Below are positions 24,020 to 31,668 of a stretch of DNA of 64,000 nt, one piece after another. Location of the stretch: NCBI RefSeq assembly GCF_001636695.1, contig NZ_LGEL01000031.1, forward strand, positions 162,851 through 226,850. The letters run 5' to 3'. Within the stretch, counting starts at the first letter, position 1. Every line of letters starts with the position of its first letter. Both the position numbers and the translations under genes were made by a program. Under the pieces are notes generated by a model, which did not search any database, was not told where the DNA came from, and saw only the letters and a list, made by a program, of their open reading frames with translations. The DNA is from Pedobacter panaciterrae (lineage in GTDB: Bacteria > Bacteroidota > Bacteroidia > Sphingobacteriales > Sphingobacteriaceae).

Positions 24020-25225
24020 CTATAGCTTAGTTTCCAAGTCCTTATTTATCATTTCAATTAATCTTAAGAGTATGGCACGAAGTGCTAAAGCAGCAGCTTT
24101 TTTAGGATCATAGTATTCGTTCTTTAAGTGGCCAAATGACATTTTTGCATTTGTACCTGCCGTGGTGATCCACTTTGATATGAATTGAAGCAACTTTTTA
24201 GGTTTCCTAGCATTAACTAAAAACACCTTTCCTCTGACTAATAATCTTATCAGATATCCCAACTGAGGTACAGAAATTGAGATTGGCAGTGTCTCAATTG
24301 CAATATCTTTTGAAGCGCTATGGATAGAAAGATTTTGGTTCGTATGCTCCAACTCCGCAATTTCAGTCCTAATGAATCCCTCAATCATCACTTTTAAGGA
24401 ATCTCTATTTTGCTTTTCTATCAGCTCTGGATGAACGAGAAACTGCTGTATGTAATTTAGATATGAATTTAATATCTTAAGCTTACCTGAAATTTCTTCT
24501 TCGTCCAACAACTGATTTCTAATCCAACGCCTAACTTCCATATAAAACTCAAGATTATTAAAATTCAAATACATCAACATCACAATAATCTTTGCGTTCC
24601 AATCAATACAGCGGTCTTTGCTTAAAGCATTTAATATATGCCCAATCAGTTTTTTTAAATACTTTATATTATTCCAGCTGATTGATCTATTCCGCAACGA
24701 GGAAATCAGATAGAACTTCAAAGGACGGACTAATTGGGGCTGAATTTGTAGTTCAGAAATCCTGTCATAAACCTGTCGGATTCTTAGGAACTCCTTCTCA
24801 AAAATTATTTGCTGATATGCTAATGGAACGTGTATATCCGGATCTGAATACCTTTTAAAATATTTAAAAATAAATAATAAAAGCGCAATTGTTTGTGAGC
24901 TTAACAGGTTATGTAATTTTATTACATTGTTCCTGAGATCGTTGTCCAAATTGATACCATTAGGTAGCGACCCTCTTAATAAATGTATTTCATCACATAA
25001 GCAAGTAATATCAAGCTGATGCTGCCGGACGTACCGAATGATTTTAGCTTCTGATCTATCGCTGGAAACTATTTCTTTCATTTTGTTACGTATTCGCTTT
25101 GTTTCGGCAATAATTAATTCCTCATACTCCTGAAGTTTCTGAGTATCAATCTCCAACTCGACGAGATGATTAGTTGTTAATTTTTCGTTTACAAAGTGGG
25201 TCAATAAGCCTAATTCATACATCAT
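24020..25225 (-). CDS. Hypothetical helical protein, 401 aa, ICE regulatory region
   Basis: An AT-rich, almost wholly alpha-helical protein with no signal peptide. The C-terminal 80 residues (LIRLLVRGKVFLVNARKPKKLLQFISKWITTAGTNAKMS onward) look like a compact basic domain, possibly DNA-binding and reminiscent of the RteC end. I recognise no named family. It converges with the HhH gene (7-bp gap) and is separated from the MFS gene by a terminator hairpin. A second ATG one codon in may be the true start. Confidence 0.55.
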   Translation of the reverse strand: MMYELGLLTHFVNEKLTTNHLVELEIDTQKLQEYEELIIAETKRIRNKMKEIVSSDRSEAKIIRYVRQHQLDITCLCDEIHLLRGSLPNGINLDNDLRNNVIKLHNLLSSQTIALLLFIFKYFKRYSDPDIHVPLAYQQIIFEKEFLRIRQVYDRISELQIQPQLVRPLKFYLISSLRNRSISWNNIKYLKKLIGHILNALSKDRCIDWNAKIIVMLMYLNFNNLEFYMEVRRWIRNQLLDEEEISGKLKILNSYLNYIQQFLVHPELIEKQNRDSLKVMIEGFIRTEIAELEHTNQNLSIHSASKDIAIETLPISISVPQLGYLIRLLVRGKVFLVNARKPKKLLQFISKWITTAGTNAKMSFGHLKNEYYDPKKAAALALRAILLRLIEMINKDLETKL

Positions 25226-25269
25226 AGCTAAAAAATTAAGGAATACTCAACTTCAACAGCCTACTATAA

Positions 25270-25292
25270 AAGCCAGGCTTATGACCTGGCTT
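25270..25292 (-). terminator. Terminator after the fosmidomycin-type MFS gene
   Basis: AAGCCAGG (25270-25277) and CCTGGCTT (25285-25292) form an 8-bp stem with a 7-nt loop, followed on the minus strand by a short TTTT run. It lies 27 bp past the MFS stop. Confidence 0.6.
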
Positions 25293-25318
25293 AATTATTA
25301 ATCGATGTTGTTTACAAT

Positions 25319-26542
25319 CTATTTTTTATGTTCGATATTTGGAAGAAATCCGGTTATAATACCAATCAGTGGTAAAAAAGCACATACCTTAAATATATAC
25401 TCGATACTTGTCCTGTCAGCAAGCCAGCCTAACACTGCAGACCCAACGCCACCCATACCAAAAGCAAAACCAAAGAAAAGCCCGGCGATCATACCAACTT
25501 TTCCCGGAACCAGATCGGTCGCATAAACCAATATTGCAGAAAATGCGGATGAGATAATCACTCCAATCAATATTGCCAGAATCACTGTCCACATTAGCCC
25601 GACATAAGGTAATAATAACGTGAAAGGTGCGGCGCCTAAGATGGAGATCCAGATAATGTATTTCCTTCCAAAACGATCGCCAAGCGGGCCGCCAATGACG
25701 GTTCCCGCTGCCACAGCAGCCAGAAATGCAAAAAGATACAGTTGGGACTGCTGAACGGAAACATGGAATTTTTCAATAAGGTAAAAAGTGAAATAACTGG
25801 TCATACTAGCCATATAAAAGTATTTGGAAAATATTAACACCATTAAGATTGTCAGTGATATGGTAACCCTTCTTTTAGAAATGGCTGGCCCATTATCCAC
25901 GCTAGCCACGGCAGGGTTTGTCTTTTTAAGGTATAAATGACCCTGATACCATTTTCCCACCTGTATCAATACTAATATTGCCAATATCGCTGCAAGAGCA
26001 AACCAGATAATATAAAATTGGCCGTAAGGCATCACGATCAGCGCTGCAAGAAGAGGTCCTATCGCACCACCTGCATTTCCACCGAGCTGAAATATGGATT
26101 GTGCAAGGCCTTTTTTACCACCCGATGCCAGATAAGCAACCCTTGAAGATTCAGGATGAAAAACTGATGACCCCATTCCAATAAGGCTTACTGAAATTAA
26201 AATAAGAAAAAAGCTTGATGCCATGGAAAGCATGATCAATCCTATCAGGGTAAATCCCATACCCATCGCCAAAGAAAATGGCCTCGGTTTTCTATCTGTA
26301 TAAAAGCCGACGAATGGTTGTAATAAAGACGCAGTGAGTTGAAATGTAAAAGTAATCATACCTATCTGAGTGAATGAAAACTTAAAGGTTTCCTTTAATA
26401 GTGGGTAAACGGCAGGAATCACAGACTGCATCATGTCATTGAGCAGATGAGTAAAACTTATTGTAAACAGTATTGAATAAACTGTTTTTTGAACAATTGC
26501 TTTTGTTTGCAAGGGAATTGTAGGTTGTATTTCTGTTTTCAT
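25319..26542 (-). CDS. MFS efflux transporter, fosmidomycin-resistance (Fsr) family
   Basis: A 407-residue transporter with twelve predicted membrane helices. The N-terminal motif HLLNDMMQSVIPAVYPLLK is diagnostic of the Fsr subfamily. The MFS signature GDRFGRK appears in the second half, together with FHPESSRVAYLASGGKKGLAQS. E. coli Fsr exports fosmidomycin, an inhibitor of the MEP isoprenoid pathway. It lies 42 bp downstream of the GntR gene, with a perfect 15-bp palindrome in the gap. The same ICE carries an extra dxs. Confidence 0.82.
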   Translation of the reverse strand: MKTEIQPTIPLQTKAIVQKTVYSILFTISFTHLLNDMMQSVIPAVYPLLKETFKFSFTQIGMITFTFQLTASLLQPFVGFYTDRKPRPFSLAMGMGFTLIGLIMLSMASSFFLILISVSLIGMGSSVFHPESSRVAYLASGGKKGLAQSIFQLGGNAGGAIGPLLAALIVMPYGQFYIIWFALAAILAILVLIQVGKWYQGHLYLKKTNPAVASVDNGPAISKRRVTISLTILMVLIFSKYFYMASMTSYFTFYLIEKFHVSVQQSQLYLFAFLAAVAAGTVIGGPLGDRFGRKYIIWISILGAAPFTLLLPYVGLMWTVILAILIGVIISSAFSAILVYATDLVPGKVGMIAGLFFGFAFGMGGVGSAVLGWLADRTSIEYIFKVCAFLPLIGIITGFLPNIEHKK

Positions 26543-26554
26543 TTTAAATAATTA

Positions 26555-26569
26555 ATCAGATCATCTGAT
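26555..26569. promoter_or_regulatory. GntR operator candidate between gntR and the MFS gene
   Basis: ATCAGATCATCTGAT is a perfect 15-base palindrome centred on 26562. A 13/15 copy lies at 27259-27273 in the gntR promoter region. FadR-type regulators bind such short dyads. No clear -7 box follows for the MFS gene, so it may block read-through from gntR. Confidence 0.5.
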
Positions 26570-26584
26570 GTTTAAGTATAAAAA

Positions 26585-27250
26585 TTATTCTATGCCTCTG
26601 GCTATAATTTTAGCAGCAATATTCCATGCTTTTTTTGGCTCCGAAGCAATGATATGCTTTAACAGCTGTTCGTGCAGATGCTGGGTCTGGATAAAAATAG
26701 CTGTATCCTTATAAATGTGAATGAACCGCTTTTGGAGATGTTCGGATGCTGATTTATATAAGTCGGTAAGAATTGCGTTCTTAGATGCTTCTGCTATCGC
26801 AATGTGAAAGTTGACATCCGCATCAATACACTCCTTTAATAGTCCTGCATTCGCGGCAATCTTCCTATCTGATAGATGCTTCCGAATATTTTGTATGTCC
26901 TGTTCCGTTTTCATTACCGCTGCTTTCTCAGCAATCTTCAGCTCAAGTATCTGTCTAACTTCATCCAAATCCTCAAAATTAGCTCTTTTCAAACGCTGAT
27001 CCATTGGTTCAGTTGTCGAATTCTTCTGCTCGATGAAGGTGCCGACACCCTGTTGAACTTTAAGCAAACCTAAGTTTGATAAAATTTTAATTGCCTCCCG
27101 GATTGTTGAACGGCCAACTCCGAAACTCTTCATCAATTCCGGCTCGGTCGGTAGCTTTTCTCCGATTTTATAATAATCTGTTGAGATTTGTTTCCGTAAT
27201 CTGGAAGCAACCTCATCTGCCAACGATTTTTTTTCTATCAGTTTTTCCAT
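26585..27250 (-). CDS. FadR-type GntR transcription regulator (FCD domain)
   Basis: A 221-residue regulator. The N-terminal winged helix (about 8-75) contains YKIGEKLPTEPELMKSFGVGRSTIREAIKIL and QGVGTFI. The C-terminal all-helical FCD effector domain covers about 90-215, with D143, H147 and H194-type residues that usually bind a metal and a carboxylate ligand. It lies between the MFS gene it probably controls and a divergent thioesterase operon, with a dyad near each. Confidence 0.85.
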   Translation of the reverse strand: MEKLIEKKSLADEVASRLRKQISTDYYKIGEKLPTEPELMKSFGVGRSTIREAIKILSNLGLLKVQQGVGTFIEQKNSTTEPMDQRLKRANFEDLDEVRQILELKIAEKAAVMKTEQDIQNIRKHLSDRKIAANAGLLKECIDADVNFHIAIAEASKNAILTDLYKSASEHLQKRFIHIYKDTAIFIQTQHLHEQLLKHIIASEPKKAWNIAAKIIARGIE

Positions 27251-27258
27251 AATTTATC

Positions 27259-27296
27259 ATCATATCATCAGATGAATTTCAAAAATACTATATTTG
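27259..27296. promoter_or_regulatory. Divergent promoters and operator between gntR and the thioesterase operon
   Basis: A minus-strand -7 box (TATTTTTG, 27280-27287) reads toward gntR and a plus-strand -7 box (TATATTTG, 27289-27296) toward the thioesterase. The operator-like 15-mer 27259-27273 (13/15 match to 26555-26569) covers the predicted gntR transcription start and lies near the -33 region of the other promoter. This suggests autoregulation plus control of the divergent operon. Confidence 0.5.
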
Positions 27297-27350
27297 CTTT
27301 TGCTAACAAAATATAATGTCGAAATATTATTAATATCATACTTCGCGACT

Positions 27351-27824
27351 ATGGAAAAACTCTCAGTACTTGATTATTTAAATCACTTGATCAATGGGAC
27401 ACTAACGCCAGATATGTGTACGCATATGCAATATCCAACTCCTATCTCTCTGACGCTAGGCATCGGTCTGGTAGAAGCAGGCACAGGAACAGCGACTGTA
27501 AAAATAGACGCATCTAAAGAAATCCATGGCAATCAACAAGGCACAGTCCATGGAGGACTTATCTGCGAGCTTGCGGACGCGGCTATTGGCACTGCCCACT
27601 CCACAACGATTGCAGAAGGCGAATCTTTTACCAGTATAGAACTCAAAATCAATTTCTATCGCCCGGTCTTTAATTCTGTACTCTTGGCAACTGCAAAACC
27701 GCTGCAAAGCGGTAATACGATCAGTCACTACATTTGTGAAGTCACACGTGAAGATGGAAAGGTAGTAGCGATTGTAACCAGCACGGTAATGACATTAAAG
27801 GGAGATAAAGCACTGGGAAGATAA
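27351..27824 (+). CDS. PaaI-family hotdog thioesterase
   Basis: A 157-residue hotdog-fold protein. The catalytic block GNQQGTVHGGLICELADAAIGTA (from about residue 62) is the HGG...D/E signature of acyl-CoA thioesterases such as PaaI. Substrate unknown. I chose the ATG at 27351 because the preceding in-frame segment lies in the promoter region. It ends 1 bp before the TauE/SafE gene, so the two are co-transcribed with the zinc-ribbon gene that follows. Confidence 0.8.
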   Translation: MEKLSVLDYLNHLINGTLTPDMCTHMQYPTPISLTLGIGLVEAGTGTATVKIDASKEIHGNQQGTVHGGLICELADAAIGTAHSTTIAEGESFTSIELKINFYRPVFNSVLLATAKPLQSGNTISHYICEVTREDGKVVAIVTSTVMTLKGDKALGR

Positions 27825-27825
27825 T

Positions 27826-28578
27826 ATGGAACATGCGGTTATCCTTTTGGTCACGGGGCTAATAGCCGGGGCCCTGAATGCTGCGGCGGGCGGCGGATCG
27901 TTTATCACGATGCCGGTGCTGGTCTATACGGGTGTGCCCGCCCTTGAGGCCAATGCATCCAGTACCGTGGCGCTTTTCCCGGGCAGTCTGGCAAGTGCCG
28001 TTGCCTTTAGAAAAGAAATACAGCCTTTTGCAAACATTCCTATCCGTACCATGATCTTCCTGACACTTGCCGGGGGCTGTACAGGCGCCTTGCTTTTGCT
28101 TTTTACACCTGCCAAAAGCTTTAATATTTTAGTGCCCTGGCTCTTGTTGACCGGAACGCTTGCATTCGCTTTTGGGAAACGGGCCGGCGAAATTCTGAGG
28201 CGGAAGTTTCAGATCAGTTCCTCTCTTGTATTATTCAGCCAATTTCTGCTGGGTATTTATGGGGGATATTTCGGAGGTGCGGTTGGCATTATGATGATGG
28301 CGGTATGGAGCTTATTCGGCCTTTCTGATATTAAAGTAGTCAATGCCAATAAAACATTATTGGTTGGCGTAGCAAATACCATTGCAGTTATACTATTTAT
28401 CTTAGCAGGGAAGATATGGTGGCCGGAGACCATTTGCATGATGGCAGGCACTATATCAGGAGGTTATTTTGGCGCCCGCTATACCAGGAAGATTAACCCC
28501 CGATTATTAAGAGTGGGGATTACAGTTTTTAATTTTATCATTACTGCATTATTTTTTATTAGAGTATACAGTCAATAG
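27826..28578 (+). CDS. TauE/SafE (TSUP) family anion exporter
   Basis: A 250-residue membrane protein with about eight helices. The N-terminal repeat motif AGALNAAAGGGSFITMPVL and its second-half counterpart GIYGGYFGGAVGIMMMAVW are the signature of the TSUP/TauE family, which moves sulfite, sulfonates or other organic anions. GC content is visibly higher than in the flanking genes, hinting at a separate origin. It is translationally linked to the thioesterase (1-bp gap). Confidence 0.82.
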   Translation: MEHAVILLVTGLIAGALNAAAGGGSFITMPVLVYTGVPALEANASSTVALFPGSLASAVAFRKEIQPFANIPIRTMIFLTLAGGCTGALLLLFTPAKSFNILVPWLLLTGTLAFAFGKRAGEILRRKFQISSSLVLFSQFLLGIYGGYFGGAVGIMMMAVWSLFGLSDIKVVNANKTLLVGVANTIAVILFILAGKIWWPETICMMAGTISGGYFGARYTRKINPRLLRVGITVFNFIITALFFIRVYSQ

Positions 28579-28588
28579 ATCAATTGAT

Positions 28589-29137
28589 ATGAGTGATACC
28601 AGTACTACATTTGTTCCAAAAACATCAGATTATCCCAATGCGCAGGTTAAAGCCAGGGAAGTTATTGAGTGGTTGATTTTGGGGGATATCATCAATCCAG
28701 TAATTTCCGATTGCATTCTGAACAACGAGGGAGGTTATCGTATATCATCCGGTGCTATAAAGCTTACCAATGATCCTGAAGGTTTTAATTCATTGGCTGG
28801 TCTCCACACATTTGGACTGGAAATTATTCACACCAAAACAGTATTTGATACAGGAGGTAACGGTCTCGACAGCATGCGCTGTCCTGGCTGTCATGCCGAG
28901 GTATTAACTGAAGACTATTCGTTTATAGAAAAATGGTGGAGTGAAGAAAGAACTACTTTTACATGCACTAACTGTGATGAGAGTTATGAAATCAATGAAT
29001 TTATATTTACCCCTGAATGGGGCTTCAGCAACCTCGGATTTCGATTCTGGAATTTCCCCTGGTTCACCACGCAATTTAAAGAGGACCTTGAAGGTATACT
29101 TGGCTGTGAAGTGAAAATAATACATCAGCATATTTGA
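28589..29137 (+). CDS. Zinc-ribbon hypothetical protein, 182 aa
   Basis: A soluble protein with two CxxC pairs (CPGC near residue 95 and CTNC near residue 129) that form a probable zinc ribbon. The remainder is acidic. A Trp/Phe-rich segment (FRFWNFPWFTTQFKEDL) precedes the C-terminus. I do not recognise the family. It follows the TSUP gene by 10 bp and ends 12 bp before the convergent MFS gene, completing the three-gene operon. Confidence 0.65.
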   Translation: MSDTSTTFVPKTSDYPNAQVKAREVIEWLILGDIINPVISDCILNNEGGYRISSGAIKLTNDPEGFNSLAGLHTFGLEIIHTKTVFDTGGNGLDSMRCPGCHAEVLTEDYSFIEKWWSEERTTFTCTNCDESYEINEFIFTPEWGFSNLGFRFWNFPWFTTQFKEDLEGILGCEVKIIHQHI

Positions 29138-29149
29138 TTAAGGACGTAG

Positions 29150-30340
29150 TCATCTGCTAATAAACGACCGTCTGAAACATGTTATAATTGCAATCATTAT
29201 AACTGTTAGCAAAATATAGCTGACACCCAGAGTCCTTTGACCGGTAACAGAAATATATCTCAAAGTAATTGAGCTAATCACCGCCGTTATCAAATAGGAA
29301 CCGCCACTGGTAAGCCCGCTTGCCATTCCCGCATTTTCGGGAAATCTGGTCAGGCAATACGTAAAAAAACGATTATATATAAAGCCTCCCAGGATATGGA
29401 CGCACATTACAAAAAACATTAGCATGATCAGATTTTTGTGAAATCCCGCTGTAGCAATCATCGTTATGATAAGTCCAAACTGAAAGATATTGGCAATAAA
29501 AAGCTTTTCGAATAGTGTTCCTTTTTTTAAAAACTTACCCACCAGTCCGCCAATAAGTAAGGCCGTACCCGATAAAAGCGCACAATATCCTGTAGACAAT
29601 GAAGAGAGGTTAAATGTCTGTTCTACTATAAAAGGTGCCGACATGGAAAATACCATAACCATTGAATAGCTAACGCCCAAAACACTTATACCACAAATAA
29701 AATCTTTAGAGGCTATCAATTTTTCGTACACTTTCAATGCCGGAATTATTGCAAAAGGCTGGGGATTTTTAAGTGATTCACCACCAAAGAAGTATTCAAG
29801 GCAAACCATAACTCCTCCGTAAATTCCCAATAAATAAAAATTGGCGGTCCACCCAAAATTCTCCTGCAAATACCCACCCAAGAAGGGAGCCATAATCGGT
29901 GCTGTTGCCCAAACAATTGTTATCATTCCGGTATAATGCTTTTGCTTGTCGCCGGTATAAACATCGACAAAGAAAGCTCTTTTCCCGACAACAATGAATG
30001 CTGTGGATATGCCCTGTAGAATACGCATTACATAAACCAAATAAATATCATTTGCTGCAATGATCGCGAAATTACTAAGCGTAAAAACCATCAGTGCAGC
30101 TAAACACAATCTATATCTTCCCAGGCTATCAATAATACTACCGACAAACAGCTGGGCAAGGCCGTAACTCAGCAGGAAGCAAACCATGGTATCCTGTATG
30201 CTTCCATTTGTCACATTAAATTCCTTAGCCATCTCCGGGAAAGACGGCAGGTAAATGTCGGTTGCTAAACCCGACAAAGGGATAAGAATGAAGGACAGGA
30301 CAGTGCTGATCTTTATATTTTCATTGTTAATGTTTCGCAT
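29150..30340 (-). CDS. MFS drug transporter, Bcr/CflA type
   Basis: A 396-residue twelve-helix transporter. The first segment LSGLATDIYLPSFPEMAKEF and SIIDSLGRYRLCL are typical of Bcr/CflA (DHA1) multidrug exporters. I take the ATG at 30338-30340 over an ATG four codons upstream; the data do not settle this. It lies 90 bp downstream of the DinB gene in the same orientation, so it is probably the last gene of the dxs operon, although a separate weak promoter in the gap cannot be excluded. Confidence 0.8.
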   Translation of the reverse strand: MRNINNENIKISTVLSFILIPLSGLATDIYLPSFPEMAKEFNVTNGSIQDTMVCFLLSYGLAQLFVGSIIDSLGRYRLCLAALMVFTLSNFAIIAANDIYLVYVMRILQGISTAFIVVGKRAFFVDVYTGDKQKHYTGMITIVWATAPIMAPFLGGYLQENFGWTANFYLLGIYGGVMVCLEYFFGGESLKNPQPFAIIPALKVYEKLIASKDFICGISVLGVSYSMVMVFSMSAPFIVEQTFNLSSLSTGYCALLSGTALLIGGLVGKFLKKGTLFEKLFIANIFQFGLIITMIATAGFHKNLIMLMFFVMCVHILGGFIYNRFFTYCLTRFPENAGMASGLTSGGSYLITAVISSITLRYISVTGQRTLGVSYILLTVIMIAIITCFRRSFISR

Positions 30341-30429
30341 ACTTCTAATCAAGTAAGGACTTTAATCATATCTTCTTTCCAATACGGTTATACTAAAGGT
30401 TTTACGCTTCGATAATTGGAAGCAGATAA

Positions 30430-30882
30430 TTATGTTCTTACAAAAGTTATGTAGTCCGTATTGAGCGGCTCAAGTCCATTTCTTCTCATTTCACTTGCTA
30501 TCTGTGCCCGATGATAGGTTCCATGGTTGAATATGTGCAGCAGTATGTCGGGCAACGAAGTTTCAAAACTTATATTTTTTGTATTGGTATACCTCACGAC
30601 GTGCTTGCCACCTTCACGATAGTGCTCTACTTTCAGCTGCAGTGCCTGGGAAGAAATTGTATGATACCTCTCGCATTCCAATGTACTGTGGTCCTGCCAA
30701 ACCCCTACAGTAGGCTGCTCGCCGTTAATCCTGCTTAGCCATATCATTTGGGTGTTGACAACGTGGCTCAGTAGATGCAAGCAGGTAGCGGGTACTGCAT
30801 CAGCTTGTTTGATAAACTCACTTAAAACCATTTTATTGGCCCAGTTATTATAGCGCCACAGTTGATAAATCGGATCGGACAT
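30430..30882 (-). CDS. DinB-family metalloprotein
   Basis: A 150-residue four-helix-bundle protein of the DinB/YfiT superfamily. The metal-binding histidine triad is visible: H40 in LHLLSHVVN, then H118 and H122 in HIFNHGTYHRAQI. Members act as thiol-dependent S-transferases or hydrolases in detoxification; the exact substrate is unknown. It lies 52 bp after the SDR gene and is probably co-transcribed with dxs. Confidence 0.78.
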   Translation of the reverse strand: MSDPIYQLWRYNNWANKMVLSEFIKQADAVPATCLHLLSHVVNTQMIWLSRINGEQPTVGVWQDHSTLECERYHTISSQALQLKVEHYREGGKHVVRYTNTKNISFETSLPDILLHIFNHGTYHRAQIASEMRRNGLEPLNTDYITFVRT

Positions 30883-30934
30883 AAATGTTCTTTTTTAAAT
30901 TAATATGATAAAGATAAGCAGGGCAGATATATTA

Positions 30935-31657
30935 TTACCACGGTAGTTCTCCCTCTTTACTTAGGAACTGACCGGTGGGACCAGATTTTCCAATCGTCGC
31001 ATATTTGAAAATTAGGTCAGCGGCATCAGAGACATGTTGCGTACCCTTATAACCGTTAAAATCAGTAGCGGTATATCCAGGGTCTACAGCATTTACCTTA
31101 AAGGCTGTATGACGTAACTCATACGCCAGCATTACCGTATATGCATTGAGCGCAGTTTTTGATGGGCCATACCCAGCATCTTTGAAGCTGTAAAATTTCC
31201 AATCTTCATTATCATGAAGTGTCAGCGATGCCAGTTCGCTGGAAACATTTACTATCCTCGGCTCACTGGATAGCGTCAATAATGGCAACATTGCCTGGGT
31301 AAGTACAATAGATCCGAAAAAATTAGTTTCAAATATTGATTTAATGCTGTCTAGATTAACAGATGATGGCGTTTGAGGTTGGTCACCACGGATACCTGCA
31401 TTGTTTACCAACACGTCAAGAACAGCAGTTTGCTTCTCAATTGCCTGCCGGGCTTCATGTATTGAAGCCTGGTCGGTAATATCCAGGGCAACCGGTATGA
31501 CATTTAAAAAGCCCGATTGCCTCAGCTCTTCGTTTAAGGCTAATCCTTTTTCGTAATTACGGGTACCAAGAAATACCCTATAACCCTGTTTCGAAAATTT
31601 TTTGACAGTTTCCAGGCCAATGCCCCTGTTGCCGCCGCTGATAAGTACTGTTTTCAT
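30935..31657 (-). CDS. Short-chain dehydrogenase/reductase (SDR)
   Basis: A 240-residue classical SDR. The cofactor motif is SGGNRGIG (residues 7-14), NNAGIRG is near residue 90, and the catalytic pair Y-x3-K lies in YGPSKTAL. The cofactor is probably NADP(H), given the basic residues after the first strand. Carbonyl reductase-like. It starts 11 bp after dxs, so it shares the dxs promoter. Substrate unknown. Confidence 0.82.
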   Translation of the reverse strand: MKTVLISGGNRGIGLETVKKFSKQGYRVFLGTRNYEKGLALNEELRQSGFLNVIPVALDITDQASIHEARQAIEKQTAVLDVLVNNAGIRGDQPQTPSSVNLDSIKSIFETNFFGSIVLTQAMLPLLTLSSEPRIVNVSSELASLTLHDNEDWKFYSFKDAGYGPSKTALNAYTVMLAYELRHTAFKVNAVDPGYTATDFNGYKGTQHVSDAADLIFKYATIGKSGPTGQFLSKEGELPW

Positions 31658-31668
31658 AAAAGAATAAT

